DNA of 64,000 bases from Marinobacter algicola DG893 (GTDB lineage: Bacteria > Pseudomonadota > Gammaproteobacteria > Pseudomonadales > Oleiphilaceae): the NCBI RefSeq assembly GCF_000170835.1, contig NZ_ABCP01000012.1, forward strand, positions 1 through 64,000, read 5' to 3'. The translations under genes were made by a program, and so were the position numbers. Every line of letters starts with the position of its first letter. The first letter of the stretch is position 1. Below, one piece after another: positions 32,422-40,625 of the stretch. Below the pieces are notes generated by a model, which saw only the letters and a program-made list of their open reading frames with translations, was not told where the DNA came from and searched no databases.

Positions 32422-32443
32422 GTGCCGGGCGCAAAGCCGGCAC
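32422..32443 (+). other. Intercistronic hairpin after the C39 gene
   Basis: GTGCCGG and CCGGCAC pair across an eight-base loop directly after the C39 stop and 36 bases before the next start. No T-run follows, so it is more likely an mRNA-stabilising or partial-termination stem that sets unequal expression of the peptidase and the downstream membrane proteins. Confidence 0.45.
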
Positions 32444-32479
32444 ACAGGAACCAATACAATTAGAAATAAGGGAGTCAGG

Positions 32480-33490
32480 ATGAATCGTTGGTTAGTGCGA
32501 GGTTTTATCCTTTTTTCCGTGACTGGCCTTTTACCAACCATGGCATTGTCGCAGGAAGGAAACGTAGACGAGGCGAGGGAGGCGCTTGCCAGGCAGGAGG
32601 GTGATGAGGATTCATCCAAGCAGCTGGAAGAGGTGTTCCAGGCGGCCGAGACCAGCTATTCGCTGCAGAAGAAGGGCACTCACTCCCTGAACTACTCGTT
32701 CGATTATTCCTACACCGGTGACCAGCGTCTCGACCTGGCGATCACCGATGGTTCGGTCCGCAACCTCGACGTGGTGCCGTCCGCGACCCACAACTTCACT
32801 AATGCGTTTTCCTACGATTATGGCCTGTTGGATAACCTGACCGTCGGTACGCGGATCCCCCTGGTGGTTAAGTACGATACCCAGGACGAACTGAACATCT
32901 ATGATTTTGGCGATATCTCTGCGACCGCTCGCTGGCAGCCCTTCGCCTATGTTCCGGGCAAGATGTCCACGACGGTTTTCGGCACTTTCACAACCAAGAC
33001 GGGTGTCAGTCCCTACGAGATTGATATAGGTGAGCAACTGTCCACCGGCAGCGGTTACTATTCGGTTGCCGGCGGCGTAAGTTTCTCAAAAGTGTTGGAC
33101 CCAGTGGTTGTGTTCGGGTCTACCAGCGCCACCTATAACCTTCCTGAGAGGGACCTCCAACAAGTCCGGGGCGCCAGGGTGTTGCAGGAACTTGAGCCCG
33201 GCTTCGGGCTTTCTGGCTCCGCCGGTTTTGCCTATTCGCTGTCCTACGACATTTCCCTCAGCGTTTCCGCCCAGTTGAGTTACAGCGACCAGACCATCCT
33301 GTCCTTCAGCGACGGCACTCAGGCCGTTGCTCAGGACCAGATGAGTGGCTTCCTCAGTATGTCGCTGGGCACCCGCGTGAGTGACACCACCATTGTGAAC
33401 ACCAGCCTTGGTATTGGCCTTACCGAAGACGCACCTGATTTCTCGCTGGGCGTGTCCCTGCCCATCCGGTTCTCAGGTCTCAAAGAGTGA
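32480..33490 (+). CDS. Outer-membrane transporter-like protein (FapF/MetA-path type)
   Basis: 336 residues. A Sec signal ends ALSQE, then a short acidic helix (residues about 28-55: DEAREALARQEGDEDSSKQL) and LEEVFQAAETSYSLQKKGTH lead into a beta-rich barrel of about 260 residues. The helix-then-barrel plan next to a C39 peptidase recalls FapF, the trimeric exporter of Pseudomonas functional amyloid, but the general outer-membrane transporter family related to phenol-degradation MetA proteins is an equally good label. GGGAGTCAGG precedes the ATG. It lacks a terminal aromatic residue; the last Phe is five residues from the end. Confidence 0.7.
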   Translation: MNRWLVRGFILFSVTGLLPTMALSQEGNVDEAREALARQEGDEDSSKQLEEVFQAAETSYSLQKKGTHSLNYSFDYSYTGDQRLDLAITDGSVRNLDVVPSATHNFTNAFSYDYGLLDNLTVGTRIPLVVKYDTQDELNIYDFGDISATARWQPFAYVPGKMSTTVFGTFTTKTGVSPYEIDIGEQLSTGSGYYSVAGGVSFSKVLDPVVVFGSTSATYNLPERDLQQVRGARVLQELEPGFGLSGSAGFAYSLSYDISLSVSAQLSYSDQTILSFSDGTQAVAQDQMSGFLSMSLGTRVSDTTIVNTSLGIGLTEDAPDFSLGVSLPIRFSGLKE

Positions 33491-33527
33491 GTTCAGCCTC
33501 TGACGTTCTACGGGAAGGGAAGATTTC

Positions 33528-35153
33528 ATGGGAATAACCAGCCACAAAAGACAGATTGCCGCTGCCATGATGGCTGCCTCGGTGACCTGTGGTGTCGAGG
33601 CGCAGCTGGCGCAGAACCTGACCATCCATCCGAAGGCGCTGGCTCTGGGAAATGCGGTTACAGCCGATCCACCGGGCATTATGGCCATTCATTACAACCC
33701 GGCGGGGCTGACCAAGCTGGATGGGCGTCAGCTTGAAGTCAACCTGATGAGCGTTTATCTAGACATTGACGCTGATTTTCACGCACCGGATGGGTACGAG
33801 ATTTTCGGCATTGATGGCCTGGAAACCGACCCTCTCACCGGTAAGCAGAAAGATCCGGTCGCCAACAAGCACAGCCATACCAACAATGTTGCCCTGTATC
33901 TTCCAGGGTTTGGCATATTGCGCGCGCCGCCAGGCCCTGCCATCGCGCCGTCTGCCGGTATCAGCATCAACCCGCCGGGGTCCAAACTGACCTTTGGCAA
34001 TGCCTTCTACCTGCCGCTGGCCGCCGGTTTCTATCGTGACAAGGACGACCCGGGTCGTTATATGCCACAGGCAACCGCCCTGCAGCGGACAACCTATCTG
34101 TCGCCAACCGTTGGGTACAAGATTAACGACGAGTGGTCAGTGGGTGCCGGCATCCATCTGTCGCACATGGGGATTGCCGCGGACCAGTACATGCGTGCGC
34201 CCAACATGCTGCTGGGTGTCGCAGAGGTGCTCCAGGACGCGTTCAACTGTGAAAGCGGGGATGAACCCCTGCAGCCGTGGCTTGCCCTCTGTGGGGGAAA
34301 CGTTGGGCCCTGGGATGATATTGGCGCGTTGAGCATCAACGTGCAGGAAACCCTGTCGCCCACCTACGCGCTGGGTGTGATGTGGGAGCCGACGGAATGG
34401 TTCACCTGGGGGGCGAGTTATACCTCAGAAGCCGACATGAACATGAAGGGTACTTTTGAGATCGAGTACACCGATGACTGGTCCGGATTCTGGCAGAGCG
34501 TCAACGGCTCGGTACTGGGTGCCATCACTTCCGCGATTCTCAGTCTGCCTTCCGGTGCGCCGAGGGAAGCGGGTAACGTGTCCATGGATCTGACGTATCC
34601 CCAGCATTTCCAGACCGGCATCAGTCTTGATGTTCATCCCAAGTTGACGGTTAACGTGGATGTAGGTTGGACGGACTACAAACAGTGGGACGCCTTTGTG
34701 TTCCGCTTTGACCGTAATCTGGAGTTCCTGAACGCCGCGCGGATACTGTCGCCACAGAATGCCACGCCGAACACCCTGAGATTGCCGCTCGGCTTCACTG
34801 ATCAATGGAACTGGGGCTTCGGGCTGGAGTTTCACGCTTCTTCGCGGCTTGATTTGCGGGCCGGCATGGAAATTCGCGACTCTGTCATTCCGGACGACCA
34901 GCGCCAAATCATGGCGCCGTTCGGTGGCGCAAATCTCTACAGTGTTGGCATGGGTTACCAGTGGGACAAGGATACCGAGATCGACATGAACCTGAGCTAT
35001 CTGCACTCAGTGGAAACAATTCCAGCCAACGGTAGCTGTAACTTAAACTGTGACAATATCACCAATATCATCTACAACCCTTATGCGGGGCTGGATGTGA
35101 AGACATCACTGCGGGTTGTGATGGCGGGTCTCAGTTTCCGTACCAAATTCTGA
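33528..35153 (+). CDS. FadL/OmpP1-family outer-membrane transport protein
   Basis: 541 residues. An N-terminal signal (ending near GVEAQ) is followed by a FadL-type hatch region (KALALGNAVTADPPGIMAIHYNPAGLTKLDG, of which NPAGL is the family hallmark). A 14-strand-like barrel then ends LSFRTKF. FadL proteins pass hydrophobic molecules such as fatty acids, aromatics or alkanes across the outer membrane; Marinobacter species are known for growth on such compounds. It is longer than E. coli FadL (446 residues), mainly through extra loops with two Cys pairs. AAGGGAAG lies upstream of the ATG. Third gene of the run, six to 36 bases before the lipoprotein gene. Confidence 0.85.
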   Translation: MGITSHKRQIAAAMMAASVTCGVEAQLAQNLTIHPKALALGNAVTADPPGIMAIHYNPAGLTKLDGRQLEVNLMSVYLDIDADFHAPDGYEIFGIDGLETDPLTGKQKDPVANKHSHTNNVALYLPGFGILRAPPGPAIAPSAGISINPPGSKLTFGNAFYLPLAAGFYRDKDDPGRYMPQATALQRTTYLSPTVGYKINDEWSVGAGIHLSHMGIAADQYMRAPNMLLGVAEVLQDAFNCESGDEPLQPWLALCGGNVGPWDDIGALSINVQETLSPTYALGVMWEPTEWFTWGASYTSEADMNMKGTFEIEYTDDWSGFWQSVNGSVLGAITSAILSLPSGAPREAGNVSMDLTYPQHFQTGISLDVHPKLTVNVDVGWTDYKQWDAFVFRFDRNLEFLNAARILSPQNATPNTLRLPLGFTDQWNWGFGLEFHASSRLDLRAGMEIRDSVIPDDQRQIMAPFGGANLYSVGMGYQWDKDTEIDMNLSYLHSVETIPANGSCNLNCDNITNIIYNPYAGLDVKTSLRVVMAGLSFRTKF

Positions 35154-35188
35154 CGCGAATGCGCTTGCGAACAGGGTGTTGTGCCCCG

Positions 35189-36241
35189 ATGCCGAAAAGC
35201 CGTTTTATGGTTGTTGCCTGCCTGGCGCTGGTGCTGCATGGTTGCCAGTTGTCGGGCTCCGATTCGTCCGGAAGCCGCGAAGGCTATTTTACCTGGGTGG
35301 ACGAGCAGGGGCGGGTACGGCATTCGCCGATACCGCAGAGTTCCGGTGACAGGGATGAGGGCGAGAGCACGGAAGCAGAGGGCGATGGTGCTTCCCGGGC
35401 CAGCGCTGTCGAACCAACACCGGCCGGCGACACCTCGTCTGGCGGATATCACGAAGAGTACAACCTCGAGAACTATCCTGATGGCCATCAGCTTGAAAAA
35501 GATGGCTATGTTCGTCCGGGCGAACCCAAGCCCTATTTCACCTGGCGGGACGCTCAGGGCAACCTTCGTGTCAGCTATTACCAGCCGGATACCCGCACCG
35601 CTGTCGAGAAGGGGCGTATCAAGCCGCCGATTCAACTGACGGAGGCCAGTATCCACCAGCCGGGGGAAACAATCGGGCCGCCGGGCCTGCCGGAAGATGC
35701 TGACCCTGAGGCCATGGCAGTCCTGGGAATCGATCCTCGAGAGGAAAGTTTCTTCCAGCAATGGGCAGGGCAATGCTGTCAGGCGCTGGAACGGTCGGAG
35801 CCAGAGCAATGGCAGGAAGGTCGTGAATTCGGAGTTTCAATGGGTGACAACGCCCCGCGCCATTCGTTCAGCACGGGTGACAGCCATTACCGCCTGGTCA
35901 GGCTGCCGCCGGCGGAGCAAACGACCGATTTCATCCTCCACCTCAGGTCGTTCAACCACGAAGGAATGTTTGTGCCCTCAGTGGCGTTTCTTGATGCCTC
36001 GTTCGCCCCGGTTCGAATCGTGACCGATCTGGTGGCCAGATATGTTCCTGAATCCTGGTATCAGTACGGCTACCTTCACGCTTACATTCCGGTGTTTCCG
36101 AGCCGGGGTGAGCGTTGGATGGTGATCTTCACCCGCGAGGCGGATCTGGCGGGGCAGACGGTTATTGAGGGCAAGTACGGGCCCAAGGCCATCCCTCACA
36201 CCCGTACCGGTGAACTCAGTCTCTCCCGCGCTGGCGAGTGA
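35189..36241 (+). CDS. MalM-like lipoprotein with DUF4124-type N-terminal segments
   Basis: 350 residues from the ATG at 35189, which gives a standard lipoprotein signal (MPKSRF to LVLHGC). An ATG at 35159 would add ten residues before it. Two short repeats, YFTWVDEQGRVRHSP and YFTWRDAQGNLRVSY, match the DUF4124 pattern. The last 150 residues (HYRLVRLPPAEQTTDFILHL to RWMVIFTREADL) resemble MalM, the periplasmic protein of the E. coli maltose operon. Last gene of the C39-barrel-FadL run, convergent with the deacetylase gene three bases away. Its pairing with a MalT-type regulator upstream mirrors the maltose regulon, but the FadL neighbour points to a hydrophobic ligand. Confidence 0.72.
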   Translation: MPKSRFMVVACLALVLHGCQLSGSDSSGSREGYFTWVDEQGRVRHSPIPQSSGDRDEGESTEAEGDGASRASAVEPTPAGDTSSGGYHEEYNLENYPDGHQLEKDGYVRPGEPKPYFTWRDAQGNLRVSYYQPDTRTAVEKGRIKPPIQLTEASIHQPGETIGPPGLPEDADPEAMAVLGIDPREESFFQQWAGQCCQALERSEPEQWQEGREFGVSMGDNAPRHSFSTGDSHYRLVRLPPAEQTTDFILHLRSFNHEGMFVPSVAFLDASFAPVRIVTDLVARYVPESWYQYGYLHAYIPVFPSRGERWMVIFTREADLAGQTVIEGKYGPKAIPHTRTGELSLSRAGE

Positions 36242-36244
36242 CGT

Positions 36245-37279
36245 TCAGTCTTCCGGCTGGCTCAGGTCCAGCCATTGCTGTGACAGCCAATAATAGCTGC
36301 CATCGGGGGCCGGATGGGTGCAGTTGTAGCGAAAGCGGCGACTGTTAAAGCTTTTCGGTGCCTTCAGAACGACTCTGTCCCCACCTGATACCTGGAAGTC
36401 TACGCGCCCCTGGCCGGAGGCAAAACAACTCAACCGGTCGACGCTGATGGTGTTAGGTACGGTAAACGAGAGGGTTGGCGGGTTCTCCGAGATAACGCCG
36501 TCCGGCAGCTGGCTGGCATCGACCGGCAGCGCCTTGCTGCGTAATTTGTCCTCGAGGCTGTTCAGTTGTCCGTACGCGTTCGCCACCGGAAACCGGGGCA
36601 GACGTGTGGCGGCGGAAGTCTCCCCGATGGCGCCGGATTGCTGTCCAAAGCCGAGCCAGCCGCGTGCCTCAATCTTGCGTAATAATGCGTCGTCAAACTC
36701 ACCGTAGGGATAGGCAAACATAGGCACGTTGGTCCCCAGTTTTTCGGAGAGTGTTTCCTGGGCCCCATCCAGGCTGCGATCGACACGTGCTTCCCAGTCG
36801 CTATCGGATTCACCAGGGCGTTTTGCCAGGTGGCCGTGGTCTTTGCTGTGGTTGGCGATGGTCACGCCGTCGCGGTCTTTGACTTCCCGCAACTGATCCC
36901 AGGTCATATAGCCATGGCTACCCACCGCCTCGGTATTGACGAATATGGTGTACTCATACCCCCGCTCTTGCAGGGCTGGCGCCGCCTGTGAATAGACGGA
37001 CTCGTAAGCATCATCAAAGGTAATGGCAACTTGGGATTTGTTGCTCAAGTCACCCGCCAGTGCTGCTCGGGTTCCCGATTCGAGCGGAACGACCTCCAGC
37101 CCAAGGTCTTCAATCATATCCATTTGTCCCTGGAACAGGGACACTGACGTACTGGTGGAGGATGGCGTCGAGTCACTGACATGATGGTACTGAAGCACTA
37201 CCAGATCGGCATTGACCGTCAGGGCGAATCCCGCAAGGGGCATAAGCAAAAGGGATCGGATCGTCGTTCGTGTTGCCAT
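36245..37279 (-). CDS. Polysaccharide deacetylase family protein, exported
   Basis: 344 residues with a Sec signal ending VNADL. NodB-homology motifs are present: TFDDAYES near residue 86 (catalytic and metal Asp), NHSKDHGH near 142 (metal His pair) and YPYGEFD near 188. These enzymes remove acetyl groups from N-acetylglucosamine polymers such as poly-GlcNAc or peptidoglycan. The layout of signal, NodB domain and a C-terminal beta region of about 90 residues recalls PgaB-like or surface-polymer deacetylases, but no poly-GlcNAc synthase gene is nearby. Only three bases separate its stop from that of the MalM-like gene, so the two are convergent. Confidence 0.85.
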   Translation of the reverse strand: MATRTTIRSLLLMPLAGFALTVNADLVVLQYHHVSDSTPSSTSTSVSLFQGQMDMIEDLGLEVVPLESGTRAALAGDLSNKSQVAITFDDAYESVYSQAAPALQERGYEYTIFVNTEAVGSHGYMTWDQLREVKDRDGVTIANHSKDHGHLAKRPGESDSDWEARVDRSLDGAQETLSEKLGTNVPMFAYPYGEFDDALLRKIEARGWLGFGQQSGAIGETSAATRLPRFPVANAYGQLNSLEDKLRSKALPVDASQLPDGVISENPPTLSFTVPNTISVDRLSCFASGQGRVDFQVSGGDRVVLKAPKSFNSRRFRYNCTHPAPDGSYYWLSQQWLDLSQPED

Positions 37280-37313
37280 TGGGGTGTCCTTGAAATCGTG
37301 ATATCCGCTGCAA

Positions 37314-37976
37314 TCAGGTCCGAAAATGTGCCTTCAGCACGGCGAAGGCCTGGTTCAGGTCCTGGATGGCTTCGGTTTCGCCACCCCGGTCCGGATGTGC
37401 GTGCATGACTGCCCGGCGAAAGCGTTGTTTTACGTCGTCAAAGCCTGGCGGAATGGATTCAAAACCCAGGACCGCCGCTGCTTCACGTGCCTCCGTGGCT
37501 GCGGGCCGGTAGCCACTGCGCCCGGCCCAAAAGTCATCCATCATCCGGTTGATGGCGTCTTCCGGCAGCTCGTACTTGGATAGGTCCAGATAAAATTTTC
37601 GCAACTCATCCATGCGGTCGGGCATACCTGCGCCTGCCACTACAGCACTTTTCCGGAGTTGAATCACCAGTGGCGAAATGGCCAGTGCTTCTCCGCTGGC
37701 GGCGAGCTGATCTCTTAGCCGGTAAAGCACATGGAACAGCAGGAAATGAACCGGATAGAGCTTGTCCGGCTCACCGAAGTTGACCTCACCAATCAGCTCC
37801 CAGGGCGGCTTTTGCAGGGTTTTGATAAGGCCCAGCTCGTTGATTCCGGCTGGGTGCCGACGAAGGATATGCTCAGTGGCAACCAGCAGGTGCTGAATCT
37901 GAAAATTCAGCGTCTCATCGGGTGCGTCAGCATCCAGCGCCTTGGCGCCCTGTGTTGCGGTATCGGGTTGATTCAT
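37314..37976 (-). CDS. DnaJ-related protein with C-terminal J domain
   Basis: 220 residues. The first 120 form the DNAJ-related N-terminal domain (LYPVHFLLFHVLYRLRDQL is characteristic). A J domain at the end carries HPD within MHAHPDRGGETEAIQDLNQAF. It should stimulate an Hsp70 ATPase in the cytoplasm; its clients are unknown. Upstream of the deacetylase on the same strand by 34 bases, downstream of the TetR gene by 27 bases, so a three-gene transcript is possible though functionally mixed. Confidence 0.87.
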   Translation of the reverse strand: MNQPDTATQGAKALDADAPDETLNFQIQHLLVATEHILRRHPAGINELGLIKTLQKPPWELIGEVNFGEPDKLYPVHFLLFHVLYRLRDQLAASGEALAISPLVIQLRKSAVVAGAGMPDRMDELRKFYLDLSKYELPEDAINRMMDDFWAGRSGYRPAATEAREAAAVLGFESIPPGFDDVKQRFRRAVMHAHPDRGGETEAIQDLNQAFAVLKAHFRT

Positions 37977-38003
37977 GCCCCAATGGTAGGCGACAGGGCG
38001 CCG

Positions 38004-38648
38004 TTACGGAAGAGGCATGTCCCCCTCCAACCCTTTCAGGAACAGGTTGGTTGCGAACCGGGTGGCGTTCCTGGCTTCGGCCTCGGCGTCGGCGGGCCGA
38101 TCGTGGGCGCGGTACGCCAGGCGCAGGCTGAGCTCGTAGCCCACACCGAAAAAGGCGGCGCACAGGTACTCTTCGTCCATCTCCGGCAACAGGCCGCGCT
38201 CAACGGCGGTTCTGACGTCGTCCTCAAGGGAGAGCATGGCAAGCCCGAGAATGTCCGAGCCGAACAGTTCACGGATAGCACGGTCGTTACGATGCGCCAG
38301 CTCGTAAACCAATGGGTCGCTGGCGGTGGCCCGGAACAGCGCCAGGTACGCGAAATAGACGAAGTCTTCGGCAGAATTTGCGGACTTTCGGCACTCGGTA
38401 AGGTTGTGATTGAGGCCGCTCAGGAAATCTGTCAGCAGAGCTGCAAAAATGTCCTGTTTGCTGGAAAAGTAATTGTAGAAGGTGCCTGCCGCCAGGCCGG
38501 TGCGGCGTACGATATCGCGGATGGTGGAGTTGTCGTACCCCCGCTCCCGGAAGCACTCCCGTGCCGCGTCAAGAATGGCGCTGCGGTTGCGAATACGGTT
38601 GAATTCCCGTTTACCGGTGGCTTCCGGTTTTGTGTCTAACATATCCAT
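38004..38648 (-). CDS. TetR-family transcriptional regulator
   Basis: 214 residues from the ATG at 38648, preceded by ACAGGA; a GTG at 38678 would add ten residues. The N-terminal helix-turn-helix is clear (NRSAILDAARECFRERGYDN, then IRDIVRRTGLAAGTFYNYFS). The C-terminal ligand domain is generic, so the inducer cannot be named. Divergent from ttcA, whose promoter region it shares; TetR regulators often control the adjacent divergent gene, but ttcA is usually constitutive, so self-regulation or a distant target is more likely. Confidence 0.9.
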   Translation of the reverse strand: MDMLDTKPEATGKREFNRIRNRSAILDAARECFRERGYDNSTIRDIVRRTGLAAGTFYNYFSSKQDIFAALLTDFLSGLNHNLTECRKSANSAEDFVYFAYLALFRATASDPLVYELAHRNDRAIRELFGSDILGLAMLSLEDDVRTAVERGLLPEMDEEYLCAAFFGVGYELSLRLAYRAHDRPADAEAEARNATRFATNLFLKGLEGDMPLP

Positions 38649-38681
38649 GTCTGTATCCTGTCCCTGGAACTTTTGCACGCG

Positions 38682-38687
38682 TATAAT
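38682..38687 (+). promoter_or_regulatory. -10 element for ttcA
   Basis: A perfect TATAAT lies 35 bases before the ttcA start codon, within the 74-base gap shared with the divergent TetR gene. No good -35 hexamer is present at the right distance, so the promoter may depend on an activator or an extended -10. Confidence 0.45.
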
Positions 38688-38722
38688 CCGACGCTCACTG
38701 ACCTTATGAACGACGTTTTCCT

Positions 38723-39634
38723 ATGCCCGAAGCAATAACTGCCAACTCCGAAACCGCCCAGGCTCCTGAAGCGGAGCGCAAACAGAAACTGGAACTGAAC
38801 AAGCTGCAGAAGCGCCTGCGCCGGGAAATGGGGCAGGCGATTGCTGATTTCTCGATGATCGAAGCTGGTGACAAAGTCATGTGCTGCCTGTCTGGCGGCA
38901 AGGACTCCTACGCCATGCTCGATATCCTGTTGAATCTCCAGAAAAGCGCGCCGGTGCGCTTTGAGCTGATTGCTGTGAACCTGGATCAGAAACAGCCCGG
39001 CTTCCCGGAGGAAGTGCTGCCTGAGTACCTTTCGGCTCTTGGGATTGAGTATCACATCATCGAGAAGGACACCTACAGTATTGTTAAGGAAAAAGTGCCG
39101 GAAGGGAAGACCACCTGCGGACTTTGTTCCCGTCTACGTCGCGGAATTCTTTATAATTTTGCGGAAGAGCACGGCGTTACCAAGATTGCTTTGGGGCACC
39201 ATCGGGATGACCTGCTGGAAACGTTGTTCCTGAACATGTTCTATGGCGGCAAGCTGAAATCCATGCCGCCGGTGCTACACAGTGACGACGGCCGGAACAC
39301 GGTGATTCGCCCGTTGGCATACAGCCGGGAGAAAGACATTGCCCGTTATGCGCGCTTGCGCGAGTTCCCGATCATTCCCTGCAATCTCTGCGGCTCCCAG
39401 GAAAACCTGCAGCGTCAGGTAATCAAGGACATGTTTCAGGGCTGGGACAAGCAGCACCCGGGGCGCCTGGAAACCATGTTTCGGGCCATGTGCAACGTTG
39501 AGCCGTCACACCTCGCCGATACCTCTCTGTACAACTTCCGCGAGGGTCACCGCCATTCTGAACCGGGCCAAAGTGCCGGGACTGTCGAGCCGCAAACACC
39601 TGATTTCGGACGGTTGGATGTGCTCAATATCTGA
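38723..39634 (+). CDS. ttcA: tRNA 2-thiocytidine biosynthesis protein TtcA
   Basis: 303 residues. The PP-loop SGGKDS (57-62) binds ATP, and the iron-sulfur ligands appear as C132GLC135 and C220NLC223. TtcA adds sulfur to cytidine 32 of certain tRNAs using ATP and a [4Fe-4S] cluster. The length and motif spacing fit E. coli TtcA (about 311 residues). It stands alone on the plus strand between the TetR regulator and the convergent cbb3 assembly genes. The ATG at 38723 lacks a strong ribosome-binding site, but no better start exists. Confidence 0.95.
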   Translation: MPEAITANSETAQAPEAERKQKLELNKLQKRLRREMGQAIADFSMIEAGDKVMCCLSGGKDSYAMLDILLNLQKSAPVRFELIAVNLDQKQPGFPEEVLPEYLSALGIEYHIIEKDTYSIVKEKVPEGKTTCGLCSRLRRGILYNFAEEHGVTKIALGHHRDDLLETLFLNMFYGGKLKSMPPVLHSDDGRNTVIRPLAYSREKDIARYARLREFPIIPCNLCGSQENLQRQVIKDMFQGWDKQHPGRLETMFRAMCNVEPSHLADTSLYNFREGHRHSEPGQSAGTVEPQTPDFGRLDVLNI

Positions 39635-39666
39635 CCGGTTCGAGCTGGCAGTCCGGCCCTTGCCTA

Positions 39667-40362
39667 TCAGTGACCTGTATGCAGAAGGGCGGTGACAGGA
39701 AGGGTCCAGATACCAAAACCGATCAGCAGTAGCCCGGCGATCTGCCGAAAGTGTTGGTGTTCCCGCAGTTTTCGTATCCAGGTGGCGGCGTAACCGGTGG
39801 CCAGCATGGACGGCAGGGTACCGAGGCCGAAGAACAACATGGTGGCGGCCGCGCTACCCACCGAGGGTTGCAGGGCGGCCCAGCCCAGGGTGCTGTAGAC
39901 CAGCCCGCAGGGCAGCCAGCCCCAGAGCGCGCCCAGGATGAGCGATTGGTGGAAGTGATGCACCGGGAGCACCCGAGCGGTGAGCGGTGATAGCCGTTTC
40001 CAGACCGGGGCGCCGATGCGTTCCACGTAGCGAATGCCTTGCCACCACTGCCCCATGGACAGCCCCATCAGGATCAGAAGAATTCCTGCCATTGTTCGAA
40101 GTATCGGGCCAAGTTGCGCCCAATAGGCCGAGGCGCTGGTGCTCAGCAGCGCGATCAGGGCGGCAATCGCCGCATAGCTGCCAATCCGCCCGCCATTGAA
40201 GGCGAGCAGCATGCCGGTCTGGCGAACACGAAAGCCCCGGCCAACGGGCAGTGCCATGGACAGGGACGCGCTGATCCCTCCGCACATACTCAGGCAATGG
40301 GTGCTGCCGAGCAGACCAATCAGGAAGGCACTGGAGTAACTCAGGTAAAGTTCTTCGCCCAT
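39667..40362 (-). CDS. TauE/SafE-like membrane protein of the cbb3 cluster
   Basis: 231 residues with about six membrane segments. It has the motifs THCLSMCGG near residue 21 and GWLPCGLVYS near 150, where paired cysteines could carry metal or undergo redox exchange, as in the related DsbD/CcdA membrane domain. Proteins of this type (labelled sulfite exporter TauE/SafE or UreH-like) regularly end ccoGHIS operons and are thought to help copper delivery to cbb3 oxidase. It overlaps the ccoS stop by one base and is the last gene of the leftward cluster. Confidence 0.82.
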   Translation of the reverse strand: MGEELYLSYSSAFLIGLLGSTHCLSMCGGISASLSMALPVGRGFRVRQTGMLLAFNGGRIGSYAAIAALIALLSTSASAYWAQLGPILRTMAGILLILMGLSMGQWWQGIRYVERIGAPVWKRLSPLTARVLPVHHFHQSLILGALWGWLPCGLVYSTLGWAALQPSVGSAAATMLFFGLGTLPSMLATGYAATWIRKLREHQHFRQIAGLLLIGFGIWTLPVTALLHTGH

Positions 40363-40583
40363 CAGGATTTGTGGCTATCGCCCGGCTCCTCGGCAGAGTT
40401 GGCATCCTGCTTGGGCTGTTTGGCGTCGTCCGGGATCATGTCTTTGTCATCGTCATAGAGGATGCGATGGGCTGGTCCATCAAGGTCATCGTACTGGCCA
40501 TTCTTGACGGCCCACGAGAACAGCAGGATGCCTAGTGCCACCAGGATCAGCATGACCGGAACCAGGATCATTACGATTTGCAC
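40362..40583 (-). CDS. ccoS: Cytochrome oxidase maturation protein CcoS
   Basis: 73 residues: one membrane segment (residues about 5-25, ending FSWAVKNGQYDDL) and a charged tail with DDLDGPAHRILYDDD, the hallmark of CcoS. It is required for inserting cofactors into cbb3 oxidase in organisms studied. It lies between ccoI (42 bases upstream) and the TauE/SafE-like gene (one-base overlap). Slightly longer than the usual 50-60 residues because of an extended acidic tail. Confidence 0.93.
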   Translation of the reverse strand: MQIVMILVPVMLILVALGILLFSWAVKNGQYDDLDGPAHRILYDDDKDMIPDDAKQPKQDANSAEEPGDSHKS

Positions 40584-40625
40584 AGGGCTACCTCAGACGT
40601 ATTGGGTGATTCAGTGTTCACGGTA

